From GWA1-39-11 sp964640435 (GTDB lineage: Bacteria; Patescibacteriota; Microgenomatia; Levybacterales; GWA1-39-11), in NCBI GenBank assembly GCA_964640435.1, contig CAZXFJ010000005.1, positions 1 through 34,020 of the forward strand: DNA of 34,020 nucleotides, read 5' to 3'. Below the pieces are notes generated by a model. That model made no database searches. It saw only the letters and a program-made list of their open reading frames with translations, and was not told the DNA's origin. The stretch's first letter is position 1, and each line of letters opens with the position of its first letter. The translations under genes and the position numbers were made by a program. Of the stretch, positions 24,122 to 30,807 are shown one piece after another.

Positions 24122-25894
24122 TTAAGCAGAAGTTAGCCACTTATAAAATTTATCATAGGGAAGAGTGTTTAATATATCTTCTTTTTCGCACCAACCTCGT
24201 CTTGCAACGGCAACCCCATAAAACATGTTATCCATGTGTGACAGAGCATGACTATCAGTATCAATAACAAATTTAACGCCGTATTCCTTCGCTTGTTTAA
24301 CAAGCATATCGGGTAGATCAAGTCGTTCAGGCCATGAGTTTATTTCCAACGCTTTATTGTTGCTTGCAACAAAATGAAACAACTTTTCCCACTCAAGATC
24401 ATATCCCGCACGTTCATTTAGAAGTCTCCCTGTTGGATGGGCAAAAATTTTTGCTTTTGGATGCGAAAGACCTTTTAATACCCGTTCAGTCATTGCTTCC
24501 TTTTCTGTTTTAAAAGAACTGTGGATTGAAACGATTAAACCGTCGATAAAGTCCATAGCAGAATCAGGAACGGCTAGTTTACCGCTTGATAAAATATCAC
24601 ATTCAAGTAAATTAATTACTCGAACATCTTTATTGTTCGAATTAAGTTTTTCAATAATTTGAGCTCGTTTTTCGAGCACTGAACAAATTTGTTTTTCATC
24701 ATGATTTCGGAGTGAAGGATTATGTTCTGAAAATCCTAAGTATTCATACCCAAGTTCCTTTGCTCGCTTAAGCATTTGTTCCATTGAGTGTTTACCATAA
24801 TCATGACTTGAGTTGAGAGGATAGTCTGTATGAATATGCAAATCGCCCTTCATATCCTTTAGTTCTAAAAGGTGGGGAAGTTTATTTTGTTTGGCAAGTT
24901 CTATCTCGCCATGATTATCGCGTATTTCAGGTGGAATCCATTGAAGTCCTAGATATTTATAAAATTCTTCCTCTGTTTTAAATGTTTTCATCGCTTTTTC
25001 TGGGGTTTTTGTAAATTTAATACCTCTTTCTGACAATGAAAGGCCTTGTTTGAGTGAATATTCTCTCAAAGCAACATTATGATGCTTGCTGCCGGTAAAG
25101 TGCTGAAGCATAGACCCAAACATTTCTGGGGGTAGAACTAATAAATCAACATGTCTTCCTCCACCAATTAAAAAGGAAGCTGTTGTAGGTCCTTTTTCAA
25201 TTAGTCTATCTTTATGTGGAAATTCAACAAAGAAGTCAATTACTGCTTGAGGGTTTTTAGAAGTTGCAGCAATATCAACATCTCCTACGGTTTCTGCCAT
25301 ACGCCTGAGGCTTCCTAATGGTTCAACATCAATTACATCTTTACATGTTTTCAGGTAGGCAATGACCTCTTCTGCTATTTCATATGCAATAGGAAGCACC
25401 ATTCGACGTGTTTTTGTTGTTCCAGTAGAAAATTCTCCTAGTGCTCGTAAAATATCTTGTTCCGATTTCTCACCAAATCCATCAAGCTCCGCAATTTGAC
25501 CGTTTTCAGCAAGCTTTTTAATGTCATCAATTACGGTTTTAGGATCATTAAGTTTAAAATTTATAACTAATTTATATGCCTTTTTAGGACCAAAGGATGG
25601 AATATCAAGAAGGGGAAAAACTGATGGGGGAATGGGTTTTAAAATGTTATCAAAATGTTCAACTTTTCCTGTTTTAAAAAGTTCTTCAAGTCTAGTTCTA
25701 ATTGTTGGACCAATTCCCGGAAGAGTTTCAAGTTTTCCAGAATTGTATAAATTGCGAAGTTCTACGCTTGATCTTTCAACTATGTCTGAAGCTTTTTGAT
25801 ATGCGACTATTTGGAAGTGATACTTTTTTTCGTCTTGAATAGTGTATGCAGCTGCAATATTGCGAAAAAGTTCTGCAATTTCAAGATTTGACAT
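24122..25894 (-). CDS. polX: PolX family DNA polymerase with PHP domain
   Basis: The protein is about 590 residues. A helix-hairpin-helix core carries LETLPGIGPTIRTRLEELF, and the second hairpin is LDGFGEKSEQDIL. The nucleotidyltransferase palm shows GSLRRMAETVGDVDIAA with the aspartate pair, and GRHVDLLV with the third aspartate. The C-terminal PHP phosphoesterase starts with DLHIHTDYPLNSS and includes YLGFSEHNPSL. PolX enzymes fill short gaps in base-excision repair; the PHP part has 3'-5' exonuclease and AP endonuclease activity in studied members. I prefer the ATG at 25894 (MSNLEIAELF), which matches the family start, over a GTG at 25915 that adds seven residues and lies close to tRNA-Asp. 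No promoter is visible, so it may be read from the tRNA promoter. Confidence 0.93.
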   Translation of the reverse strand: MSNLEIAELFRNIAAAYTIQDEKKYHFQIVAYQKASDIVERSSVELRNLYNSGKLETLPGIGPTIRTRLEELFKTGKVEHFDNILKPIPPSVFPLLDIPSFGPKKAYKLVINFKLNDPKTVIDDIKKLAENGQIAELDGFGEKSEQDILRALGEFSTGTTKTRRMVLPIAYEIAEEVIAYLKTCKDVIDVEPLGSLRRMAETVGDVDIAATSKNPQAVIDFFVEFPHKDRLIEKGPTTASFLIGGGRHVDLLVLPPEMFGSMLQHFTGSKHHNVALREYSLKQGLSLSERGIKFTKTPEKAMKTFKTEEEFYKYLGLQWIPPEIRDNHGEIELAKQNKLPHLLELKDMKGDLHIHTDYPLNSSHDYGKHSMEQMLKRAKELGYEYLGFSEHNPSLRNHDEKQICSVLEKRAQIIEKLNSNNKDVRVINLLECDILSSGKLAVPDSAMDFIDGLIVSIHSSFKTEKEAMTERVLKGLSHPKAKIFAHPTGRLLNERAGYDLEWEKLFHFVASNNKALEINSWPERLDLPDMLVKQAKEYGVKFVIDTDSHALSHMDNMFYGVAVARRGWCEKEDILNTLPYDKFYKWLTSA

Positions 25895-25923
25895 AAGAGG
25901 CAAATTTTGGGCCACATTTATTG

Positions 25924-26000
25924 TGGCGGGAGCGACGGGGCTCGAACCCGCGACCTCCTCCTTGACAAGGAGGCGCTCTAACCAACTGAGCTACGCCCCC
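25924..26000 (-). tRNA. tRNA-Asp (GTC anticodon)
   Basis: On the minus strand the 77 bases fold into a full cloverleaf: acceptor GGGGGCG/CGCTCCC (one G-T pair), D arm, a five-pair anticodon stem CTCCT/AGGAG around loop TGTCAAG-type sequence with anticodon GTC, and a T arm with TTCGAGC. The discriminator is G73 and the CCA end is encoded (TGG at 25924-25926 on the plus strand), unlike the other three tRNAs here. Confidence 0.95.
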
Positions 26001-26018
26001 AAAATTTGTACTTTGACA

Positions 26019-26047
26019 ATTTTACCAAATCGTCACGTCTGAATCAA
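26019..26047 (-). promoter_or_regulatory. Promoter of tRNA-Asp
   Basis: TTGATT (26042-26047), a 17-base spacer and TAAAAT (26019-26024) on the minus strand, about 18 bases before the mature tRNA. It is back to back with the LysM gene promoter at 26062-26090. Confidence 0.75.
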
Positions 26048-26061
26048 ACGTAAAAATGGGG

Positions 26062-26090
26062 TTGACAAGCGTTTCAACTAAGTTTATTAT
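26062..26090 (+). promoter_or_regulatory. Promoter of the LysM protein gene
   Basis: A consensus TTGACA (26062-26067), an exact 17-base spacer and TATTAT (26085-26090). Transcription should start near 26097, leaving a leader of about 38 bases that carries a tandem repeat and no obvious Shine-Dalgarno. Confidence 0.8.
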
Positions 26091-26102
26091 TTAACTCGTA
26101 AT

Positions 26103-26124
26103 CTGCCCCTCGACTGCCCCTCGA
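26103..26124 (+). repeat. Tandem 11-base repeat in the LysM gene leader
   Basis: CTGCCCCTCGA occurs twice in direct succession (26103-26113 and 26114-26124). It is GC-rich in an AT-rich setting and lies in the short untranslated leader of the LysM gene, just after the predicted transcription start. It could bind a regulator or simply be a local duplication. Confidence 0.85.
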
Positions 26125-26134
26125 TTTTATTAAA

Positions 26135-26800
26135 ATGCCAAGAAAACAGGTTAAAAAAAGCAACAAAACAAACGCAAGAACGTCTCAACGTACACCGAGA
26201 TCGTATGTCAGCCTCTTATATGGAGTATTAACAGTTGTAATAATCTTTATTGTAGTTTTATTTGCTCTCAAATTCATGGAAATTGGTAAGCAAAACGCAG
26301 GACAAATAACAGAAACAGCAGCAAAAACTGAAAAAAGCCAAGAACTTTCGCTTTATACAGTCAAAAAGGGAGATACGCTTTGGACTATTGCCGAAACACA
26401 ATATAATAACGGAAACAAATGGGTAGAGATTGCAAGGACAAATAATATATCAAATCCAGGAGAAGTTGAGGTTGGTCAAAAGTTAGTACTTTCATCTGTA
26501 GAGCTTCATATATCCAGTTCACCAACACCAAAAATAACAAGTGAAATAACTCAGGCACCTACAGCAACTCCTGCAACTATAGCAAAGGCAACTATTGCAC
26601 CTACAAAAACTCCCGTTATGACTTCTACAGAGGCTAAAATTACGACAAAAACATACACAGTTAAAAGAGGTGATACTCTTTGGGATATAGCAGAGCGTGC
26701 ATATGGGAACCCATATAGATGGACAGAAATTGCAAAAGCAAATAAACTTGCAAACCCTGATTTAATCCACGCCGGAAATGTTTTCCAGCTTCCTCGCTAA
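26135..26800 (+). CDS. Membrane-anchored protein with two LysM domains
   Basis: A 221-residue protein. A basic, Thr/Ser-rich N-terminus (1-22) leads to one membrane helix at about 25-47 (SLLYGVLTVVIIFIVVLFAL). Two LysM domains follow, at about 73-119 (YTVKKGDTLWTIAE) and 172-220 (YTVKRGDTLWDIAE), joined by a Thr/Pro/Ala-rich linker of about 50 residues, likely flexible. LysM modules bind N-acetylglucosamine-containing glycans such as peptidoglycan, so the protein probably bridges the membrane and the cell wall. No catalytic domain is present; it may be a structural tether or recruit a partner. It is transcribed from its own strong promoter. The C-terminus is the end of the second LysM. Confidence 0.9.
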   Translation: MPRKQVKKSNKTNARTSQRTPRSYVSLLYGVLTVVIIFIVVLFALKFMEIGKQNAGQITETAAKTEKSQELSLYTVKKGDTLWTIAETQYNNGNKWVEIARTNNISNPGEVEVGQKLVLSSVELHISSSPTPKITSEITQAPTATPATIAKATIAPTKTPVMTSTEAKITTKTYTVKRGDTLWDIAERAYGNPYRWTEIAKANKLANPDLIHAGNVFQLPR

Positions 26801-26829
26801 TTGCGTTTAGCTTTTCTAGAATATAAAAT
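26801..26829 (+). promoter_or_regulatory. Promoter of tRNA-Gly
   Basis: TTGCGT (26801-26806), a 17-base spacer and TAAAAT (26824-26829). The -10 ends nine bases before the mature 5' end of tRNA-Gly. It begins immediately after the LysM stop codon. Confidence 0.7.
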
Positions 26830-26838
26830 ATCCCTTAC

Positions 26839-26910
26839 GCGAGGGTAGTTCACCGGTAGAATGTCTCCTTCCCAAGGAGAAGGTAGCGGGTCCGATTCCC
26901 GTCCCTCGCT
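26839..26910 (+). tRNA. tRNA-Gly (CCC anticodon), unusual T-loop
   Basis: A 72-base cloverleaf: acceptor GCGAGGG/CCCTCGC, D stem GTTC/GAAT, anticodon stem TCTCC/GGAGA with loop TTCCCAA (anticodon CCC), and T stem GCGGG/CCCGT. The discriminator is T73, as usual for Gly. CCA is not encoded. The T-loop is TCCGATT, so position 55 is C in place of the near-universal T that becomes pseudouridine. Confidence 0.93.
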
Positions 26911-26923
26911 CAAAAAGCATATA

Positions 26924-26952
26924 TTGACAATTAAAAGCATTTAGTTTAAAAA
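26924..26952 (+). promoter_or_regulatory. Possible promoter for the gene at 26980
   Basis: A perfect TTGACA (26924-26929) with a 17-base spacer to TAAAAA (26947-26952), a weak -10. It would give a leader of about 20 bases. A TATAAT at 26976-26981 overlaps the ATG and is too close to serve this start. Confidence 0.4.
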
Positions 26953-26979
26953 AGTATTGAACACAAGCGATAAACTATA

Positions 26980-27759
26980 ATGATTAATAAAGAAACTTCA
27001 GAGGCAAATCTTCAAAAACTCGCAGATCCAAATCGCGGTAGAATAGTAGCAGTATCACTTAGCGCCGACGGAGAAAAGTATAGATTATTTACTGGTATGG
27101 GTGGTCGAAGTGATGGTTCGAAAAACAGATATTATTCGATAGTTTCTGACATGAATGGTCAGGGAGATTATGTAAGAACAGCAGTTCATGATCCCAATCT
27201 TCAAAAAGGCGACCCATCTGCAACTTTGTATGTTGCGCAACGTTCTTGGAGAGGTTGGCATGTTGCATCAAATGGTGAGCAGACGGAGGGTATTGCTTTT
27301 TCACTTGCTACTGGTGGTGGATTTGCTGACGGCCAAACGTTATATAAAAATGAAGGGCAAAAAAATGAATACACTGCGAGAATTACTGTAGCGACTCATA
27401 GATTAAAAGATTATGCATATATTGGAAAAATTGTAAGTAAGCCAGAATCCCCAGACGATTCTACATATCATGTTTGGAAGCCTGAGCTTAGTTCGGAAAG
27501 CATGAGTTTAAATCCAGGCGAAGGGTATTACACGGTAACATACGATGGAACTCTCGATGAGAATGGAAAGCCTGATACCAAACCAAATTATGAAGATCCT
27601 TGGGGAATTTTATTGCCTGATTCCTTGGAGGACGCACTCGATGCAATATGGGAAAAATGGCATGGTGAAACACGTGCGAATTTAGTAGGAAAGGAAATTG
27701 ATAGAAACACAGGGTTATTCACATACTCTAGAAGAAGTATCCACGAAGGTCGTACATAA
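26980..27759 (+). CDS. IMP cyclohydrolase-like protein (PurO family)
   Basis: A 259-residue protein resembling the IMP cyclohydrolase family first defined by archaeal PurO. N-terminal GRIVAVSLSADGEKYRLFTG (20-39), then GGRSDGSKNR (41-50) matches the family's 'grS..nR' region; ASNGEQTEG at 96-104 is the counterpart of the archaeal VSNGSHTD motif; ARITVATH and GEGYYTVTYDG fit the bacterial branch (usually 'pRIsg' and 'GeGhfihTY'). PurO closes the ring of FAICAR to make IMP, the last step of purine synthesis. No other purine gene is in the window. It is longer than archaeal PurO (about 200), with an extra C-terminal region. The call rests on motif resemblance only. Confidence 0.6.
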   Translation: MINKETSEANLQKLADPNRGRIVAVSLSADGEKYRLFTGMGGRSDGSKNRYYSIVSDMNGQGDYVRTAVHDPNLQKGDPSATLYVAQRSWRGWHVASNGEQTEGIAFSLATGGGFADGQTLYKNEGQKNEYTARITVATHRLKDYAYIGKIVSKPESPDDSTYHVWKPELSSESMSLNPGEGYYTVTYDGTLDENGKPDTKPNYEDPWGILLPDSLEDALDAIWEKWHGETRANLVGKEIDRNTGLFTYSRRSIHEGRT

Positions 27760-27771
27760 ACTAATTACTAA

Positions 27772-27800
27772 TTGACTCGTTTAGGCTGATTTGATATGAT
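27772..27800 (+). promoter_or_regulatory. Promoter of pyrG, leaderless GTG start
   Basis: TTGACT (27772-27777), a 17-base spacer and TATGAT (27795-27800). The -10 ends five bases before the GTG at 27806, so the transcript should begin at the start codon. It decides the start of pyrG. Confidence 0.75.
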
Positions 27801-27805
27801 GAATC

Positions 27806-29521
27806 GTGCCCGCTAGAAATTCTACAAGATCCACAACAGCGGCCCGTCAAGGGAAGGGTACATCCACCAGTAAACGAACTAAATACATTTTTGTCTCCGG
27901 AGGAGTTATTTCAGGAATAGGAAAGGGGATAACATCTGCATCTATTGGTTTACTTCTTAAAGCAGCAGGATATAGGGTTGCTCCTATAAAATTTGAAAAC
28001 TATTTAAACCTTGATGCTGGGACCATTAACCCAATTGAGCATGGGGATCCATTCCTTTGCGAAGATGGAACTGAGGGGGACATGGATATTGGCACATATG
28101 AGAAATTTCTAAACCAAGAAATGGGTAAAGATAATTTCGTAACAATGGGACGAATTTATCAAACTGTTATCGATCGTGAAAGAAGATTTGAATACAACGG
28201 AGAAGATGTTGAGGCTATTCCACATATCACAGATGAAATTATCTCAAGAATTACAAACGTTGCCAAAAAAACTGATGCTGATATTGTTTTAATAGAGCTT
28301 GGAGGAACAGCTGGAGAATATCAAAACGTTTTTTATTATGAAGCATCACGCATTTTGACTCTTAAACATCCTGGAGATGTAGTTCATGTACATGTAAGTT
28401 ATGTACCTACACCAGGTCACTTGGGAGAACCAAAAACAAAACCTACTCAATTATCTGTTAGAACGCTAAACTCTATGGGTATTCAACCTGACTTTATCGT
28501 TGCAAGGTCAGATAAATACTTGGATCAGAGAAGACGAGATCGTTTTGCACTTTTCTGTAATATGGAGGGTGACCATATAATTTCAAATCCTGATGTTTCA
28601 AGTGTTTATGAGGTGCCATTGGTCCTTCATAAACAGTCTTTGGATAAAATGATTCTTGAAAAATTAGGACTTAGTGCAAATAAACCAAAGCTTTCTGCAT
28701 GGGAAAAGCTCGTTGATGAAATCAAAAAGCCTAAGAAAAAGGTAGTAGAGATTGCGATTATTGGAAAGTATTTTGGAACCGGAGAATACCAAATAAGAGA
28801 TTCATATGCTGCCTTATTTGATGCTCTAGAACATGCCACATGGGATCAAGACGTGGAGCTTAAGACTCGTTGGATTGATGCTGAAAAGGTTGAGAAAGAG
28901 GGAATTGAAAAACATATTGGAAAGCCTTCGGGAATTATAGTTCCAATTGGTTGGGGAGAGCGGGGCGCAGAGGGAATGATTGCGGCCGCATCTTATGCCC
29001 GTAAGCATAAGATTCCATATCTTGGTCTTTGTTACGGTATGCAGCTTGCAGTTATTGCTTTTGCTCGTGATGTGCTTGGATGGAAAGATGCCAATACTGC
29101 TGAGAACAATCAAAAAACAAAGCATCCTGTAATTCATATCATTGAAGAACAGAAAGAGCACATGAAGAATAGGGCATATGGAGGAACAATGAGGCTAGGA
29201 GGCTGGGATGCTAGAGTCAAAAAAGGTACACGATCTTTCGGGTTTTATAAAAAATATGGCCAAATTGAAGAAAAAAGTGGTCTCACATCTGAAAGACATA
29301 GGCATCGATATGAATTTAATAATAATTTTGCAGATGAATTTGAAAAAAATGGGCTCATTATTGCAGCACGTTCTGTAAAAGAGAATTTAGTTGAAATTAT
29401 TGAGCTGCCTGAGAAAAATCATCCTTTTTACGTAGGAACTCAGGGCCACCCAGAGTACAAAAGTAGACCTCTTTCTCCTCATCCATTATTTGTTGAATTT
29501 ATTAAAGCTTGTGCAAAATAG
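27806..29521 (+). CDS. pyrG: CTP synthase
   Basis: This 571-residue protein makes CTP from UTP, ATP and glutamine. A synthetase domain begins with KYIFVSGGVISGIGKGITSA (26-45), where the usual protein starts at residue 1-3, so there is a 24-residue basic, Ser/Thr-rich extension from a GTG start. No other start codon exists in between, and the promoter places the transcript start on that GTG. The UTP segment KTKPTQLSVRTLNSMGIQPDF (about 210-230) is intact. The glutaminase domain has Cys409 in GLCYGMQ and the HPE ending QGHPEY near 548. Departures from the consensus are GTAGEYQN for GTVGDIES (about 168-174) and PIGWGERG for PGGFGERG (about 380-387), which suggests a divergent CPR-type enzyme. 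Confidence 0.96.
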   Translation: MPARNSTRSTTAARQGKGTSTSKRTKYIFVSGGVISGIGKGITSASIGLLLKAAGYRVAPIKFENYLNLDAGTINPIEHGDPFLCEDGTEGDMDIGTYEKFLNQEMGKDNFVTMGRIYQTVIDRERRFEYNGEDVEAIPHITDEIISRITNVAKKTDADIVLIELGGTAGEYQNVFYYEASRILTLKHPGDVVHVHVSYVPTPGHLGEPKTKPTQLSVRTLNSMGIQPDFIVARSDKYLDQRRRDRFALFCNMEGDHIISNPDVSSVYEVPLVLHKQSLDKMILEKLGLSANKPKLSAWEKLVDEIKKPKKKVVEIAIIGKYFGTGEYQIRDSYAALFDALEHATWDQDVELKTRWIDAEKVEKEGIEKHIGKPSGIIVPIGWGERGAEGMIAAASYARKHKIPYLGLCYGMQLAVIAFARDVLGWKDANTAENNQKTKHPVIHIIEEQKEHMKNRAYGGTMRLGGWDARVKKGTRSFGFYKKYGQIEEKSGLTSERHRHRYEFNNNFADEFEKNGLIIAARSVKENLVEIIELPEKNHPFYVGTQGHPEYKSRPLSPHPLFVEFIKACAK

Positions 29522-29562
29522 CTCAAGTCATCAGGCCTCTTTAAAATTTGCTTCAAATCTTG

Positions 29563-29568
29563 TATAAT
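29563..29568 (+). promoter_or_regulatory. -10 box of rplS
   Basis: A perfect TATAAT ending eight bases before the ATG at 29577; no good -35 is found. It makes a GTG at 29571 too close to be used from this promoter, and so supports the ATG start. Confidence 0.6.
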
Positions 29569-29576
29569 ATGTGCTT

Positions 29577-29858
29577 ATGGACGACAAAATAAATTTACCA
29601 ATTCGCGAAAAGCAAACTGTTCGCGTTTATCAAAAGATTGTTGAAGGAAAGCGTGAAAGAAACGTGCCTTTTACTGGTATTGTTCAAAAGGTTCGTGGAG
29701 CAGGAGTTAATAAGACAATTACAGTTAAAACAATGCTTGAGGGTGTTGAAGTCGACAAAATTTTCCCAATTGCATCGCCTGCTGTAACAAAAATTGAAAT
29801 TGTTGAAGAGAAAAAAGCTACAAAAAAATCTTCACGTAGAAAAAAATCCTCTCGCTAA
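29577..29858 (+). CDS. rplS: Ribosomal protein bL19, C-terminally altered
   Basis: A 93-residue protein. The core is clearly bL19: RVYQKIVEGKRERNVPFTGI (about 15-34), VQKVRGAGVNKTITVK (about 35-50) and EGVEVDKIFPIASPAVTKIEI. bL19 lies at the 30S-50S interface in the large subunit. It is shorter than the usual 115 residues: the conserved RRAKLYYLR segment near the end is absent and replaced by a Lys/Arg/Ser tail (EKKATKKSSRRKKSSR). The start is the ATG at 29577, preceded by a -10 box that leaves little or no leader; the GTG two codons earlier would add ML. No terminator follows directly, but one stands after the next small gene. Confidence 0.9.
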   Translation: MDDKINLPIREKQTVRVYQKIVEGKRERNVPFTGIVQKVRGAGVNKTITVKTMLEGVEVDKIFPIASPAVTKIEIVEEKKATKKSSRRKKSSR

Positions 29859-29886
29859 TTCTTTCTCCCCTCTTACAAAATTCTTG

Positions 29887-29914
29887 TTGCATTTTAATTG
29901 CTAAATTTTATATT
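29887..29914 (+). promoter_or_regulatory. Promoter of the acidic mini-protein gene
   Basis: TTGCAT (29887-29892), a 16-base spacer and TATATT (29909-29914). Transcription should start near 29921, giving a leader of about 37 bases with a strong Shine-Dalgarno, unlike the leaderless genes around it. Confidence 0.55.
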
Positions 29915-29939
29915 GGTTAGAGTTAAATAAATACTAAAG

Positions 29940-29950
29940 AAAGGGGGTGA
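29940..29950 (+). promoter_or_regulatory. Very strong Shine-Dalgarno of the acidic mini-protein
   Basis: AAAGGGGGTGA differs from the full anti-Shine-Dalgarno complement AAAGGAGGTGA at one base, where G can pair with U. It ends seven bases before the ATG at 29958, the ideal distance. Confidence 0.8.
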
Positions 29951-29957
29951 CAAAACG

Positions 29958-30128
29958 ATGACATTTGAAGATCCAAAAAGACAACAAAACGATGATATGC
30001 AAGAAGATCAAAATCAAAACACAGGAAGCTTAGGTGGTGAGGCAACAGACGAAATTTCAGAAACAGATTTTGACCAATCAACAGTAGAAGATTCATCTGA
30101 AGAAGATCAATCAGAAGAAGTTGAATAG
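29958..30128 (+). CDS. Small acidic protein (56 residues), unknown function
   Basis: The frame is ATG 29958 to TAG 30126-30128. The product opens MTFEDPKRQQNDDMQEDQNQ and continues with Asp/Glu/Ser/Thr/Gln-rich sequence to EEDQSEEVE. It has no hydrophobic core, no cysteine and almost no basic residues beyond the start, so it is probably disordered and highly acidic. The gene is supported by a near-perfect Shine-Dalgarno, a plausible promoter and a terminator 27 bases after the stop, which together make chance unlikely. I recognise no family. Such proteins can act as chaperone-like tails, nucleic-acid mimics or ribosome-associated factors, but none is shown here. Confidence 0.75.
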   Translation: MTFEDPKRQQNDDMQEDQNQNTGSLGGEATDEISETDFDQSTVEDSSEEDQSEEVE

Positions 30129-30146
30129 TAAGACGAGAGTCTTGCC

Positions 30147-30659
30147 TTAGAAAGACAGATGGTTTACAGCAGCCGTCTGTTTTTCGTTTTGTAGAGATCT
30201 ACAGGTTAATTCCTCAAAAAGTAGAATAGTTTGATTAAAAGCATAGTCAAAGACGTCTTTCTCATTCTTACCAACATTTATTAATAGATTGTATGTACCG
30301 TAAGGTTCGTTCATCCAATTCCATTCAGTAAGCCCTTTTACTTTTATGTTTTTTTCTCCTTTTTCAAATTTCTTTTGAAATATATATTCAATAAGAATAT
30401 GCTCAAAGAGATGCGCTATTTCTGTTTTTCGTACTTCAATATCAAATGGGAGGTTCTTGTCGTTAAAACACTTTGTTGAAAGAACCGAAGGGAAAAATTT
30501 ATTTAAATCCTCATAAATCGTTGGTAGATCTTCTGTATTAATAATAGAATTTTTGCAAAACATCAAAATTTTTGTAGTGTAGGGGGTGTGAGTTACTTGA
30601 AATAAATATCTTTGCTGAAGCGAATAATAACTTGGTTCTATTAGGTATAAATCCGGCAT
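30147..30659 (-). CDS. Protein with HxxEH motif, resembling the N-domain of cyanophycin synthetase
   Basis: A 170-residue protein with no membrane helix. Its marked feature is AHLFEHILIEYIF at 82-94, containing HxxEH (His83, Glu86, His87), a zinc-type arrangement seen in M16 proteases and, in a closely similar setting, in the N-terminal domain of cyanophycin synthetase. The following VKGLTEWNWMNEPYGTYNLLI (about 107-127) and the helix DYAFNQTILLFEEL also suit that domain. No ATP-grasp or Mur-ligase part follows, so this is a free-standing version. It has its own promoter and a leader of about 20-25 bases without a clear Shine-Dalgarno. The end of the gene lies in the terminator of the convergent acidic mini-protein. 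The fold assignment is an inference from motif pattern. Confidence 0.6.
   Translation of the reverse strand: MPDLYLIEPSYYSLQQRYLFQVTHTPYTTKILMFCKNSIINTEDLPTIYEDLNKFFPSVLSTKCFNDKNLPFDIEVRKTEIAHLFEHILIEYIFQKKFEKGEKNIKVKGLTEWNWMNEPYGTYNLLINVGKNEKDVFDYAFNQTILLFEELTCRSLQNEKQTAAVNHLSF
30155..30184 (+). terminator. Rho-independent terminator after the acidic mini-protein
   Basis: ACAGATGG (30155-30162) pairs with CCGTCTGT (30173-30180) through eight pairs including one G-T, with a ten-base loop, followed by a T run (30180-30184). It ends transcription of the rplS/mini-protein region and overlaps the last codons of the minus-strand HxxEH gene. Confidence 0.75.
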
Positions 30660-30687
30660 ACGTTCTTATTAAATTCTTACAAATTTA

Positions 30688-30716
30688 ATACTAAACGATT
30701 AAAAAACAGCCGTCAA
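30688..30716 (-). promoter_or_regulatory. Promoter of the HxxEH gene
   Basis: On the minus strand TTGACG (30711-30716), a 17-base spacer and TAGTAT (30688-30693). Transcription should start near 30681, about 22 bases before the ATG at 30659. Confidence 0.65.
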
Positions 30717-30725
30717 GCAATTTAC

Positions 30726-30790
30726 AAAAAAACAGGTGGTTGTCGAATGCAAAATGCTTTTACTGTTATTCAACTCCACCACCCGTTTTT
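30726..30790 (-). terminator. Long stem-loop, probable terminator of the KGG gene
   Basis: AAAAAC-A-GGTGGT (30728-30740) pairs with ACCACC-C-GTTTTT (30778-30790), 12 of 13 positions, around a loop of about 37 bases that can add further GTTG/CAAC pairing. On the minus strand the hairpin ends in seven T, as expected after the KGG gene; the plus side also has a T run, so it may work both ways. The length is unusual for a plain terminator, and a structured RNA element cannot be excluded. Confidence 0.6.
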
Positions 30791-30807
30791 AATATGCAAG
30801 CAATTTT

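Noticed and set aside
25842..26042. Plus-strand open frame opposite tRNA-Asp with GATGLEPATSSLTRRRSNQLSYAP
   Set aside because: This is the well-known false protein produced by translating the reverse of a tRNA gene; the tRNA fold explains the bases fully.
26976..26981. TATAAT overlapping the ATG of the IMP cyclohydrolase-like gene
   Set aside because: A -10 overlapping the start codon cannot give a transcript that includes it, and no useful in-frame start lies right after.
29571..29576. GTG start of bL19 two codons upstream
   Set aside because: It lies only two bases after the TATAAT at 29563-29568, too close for that promoter; the ATG at 29577 fits better.
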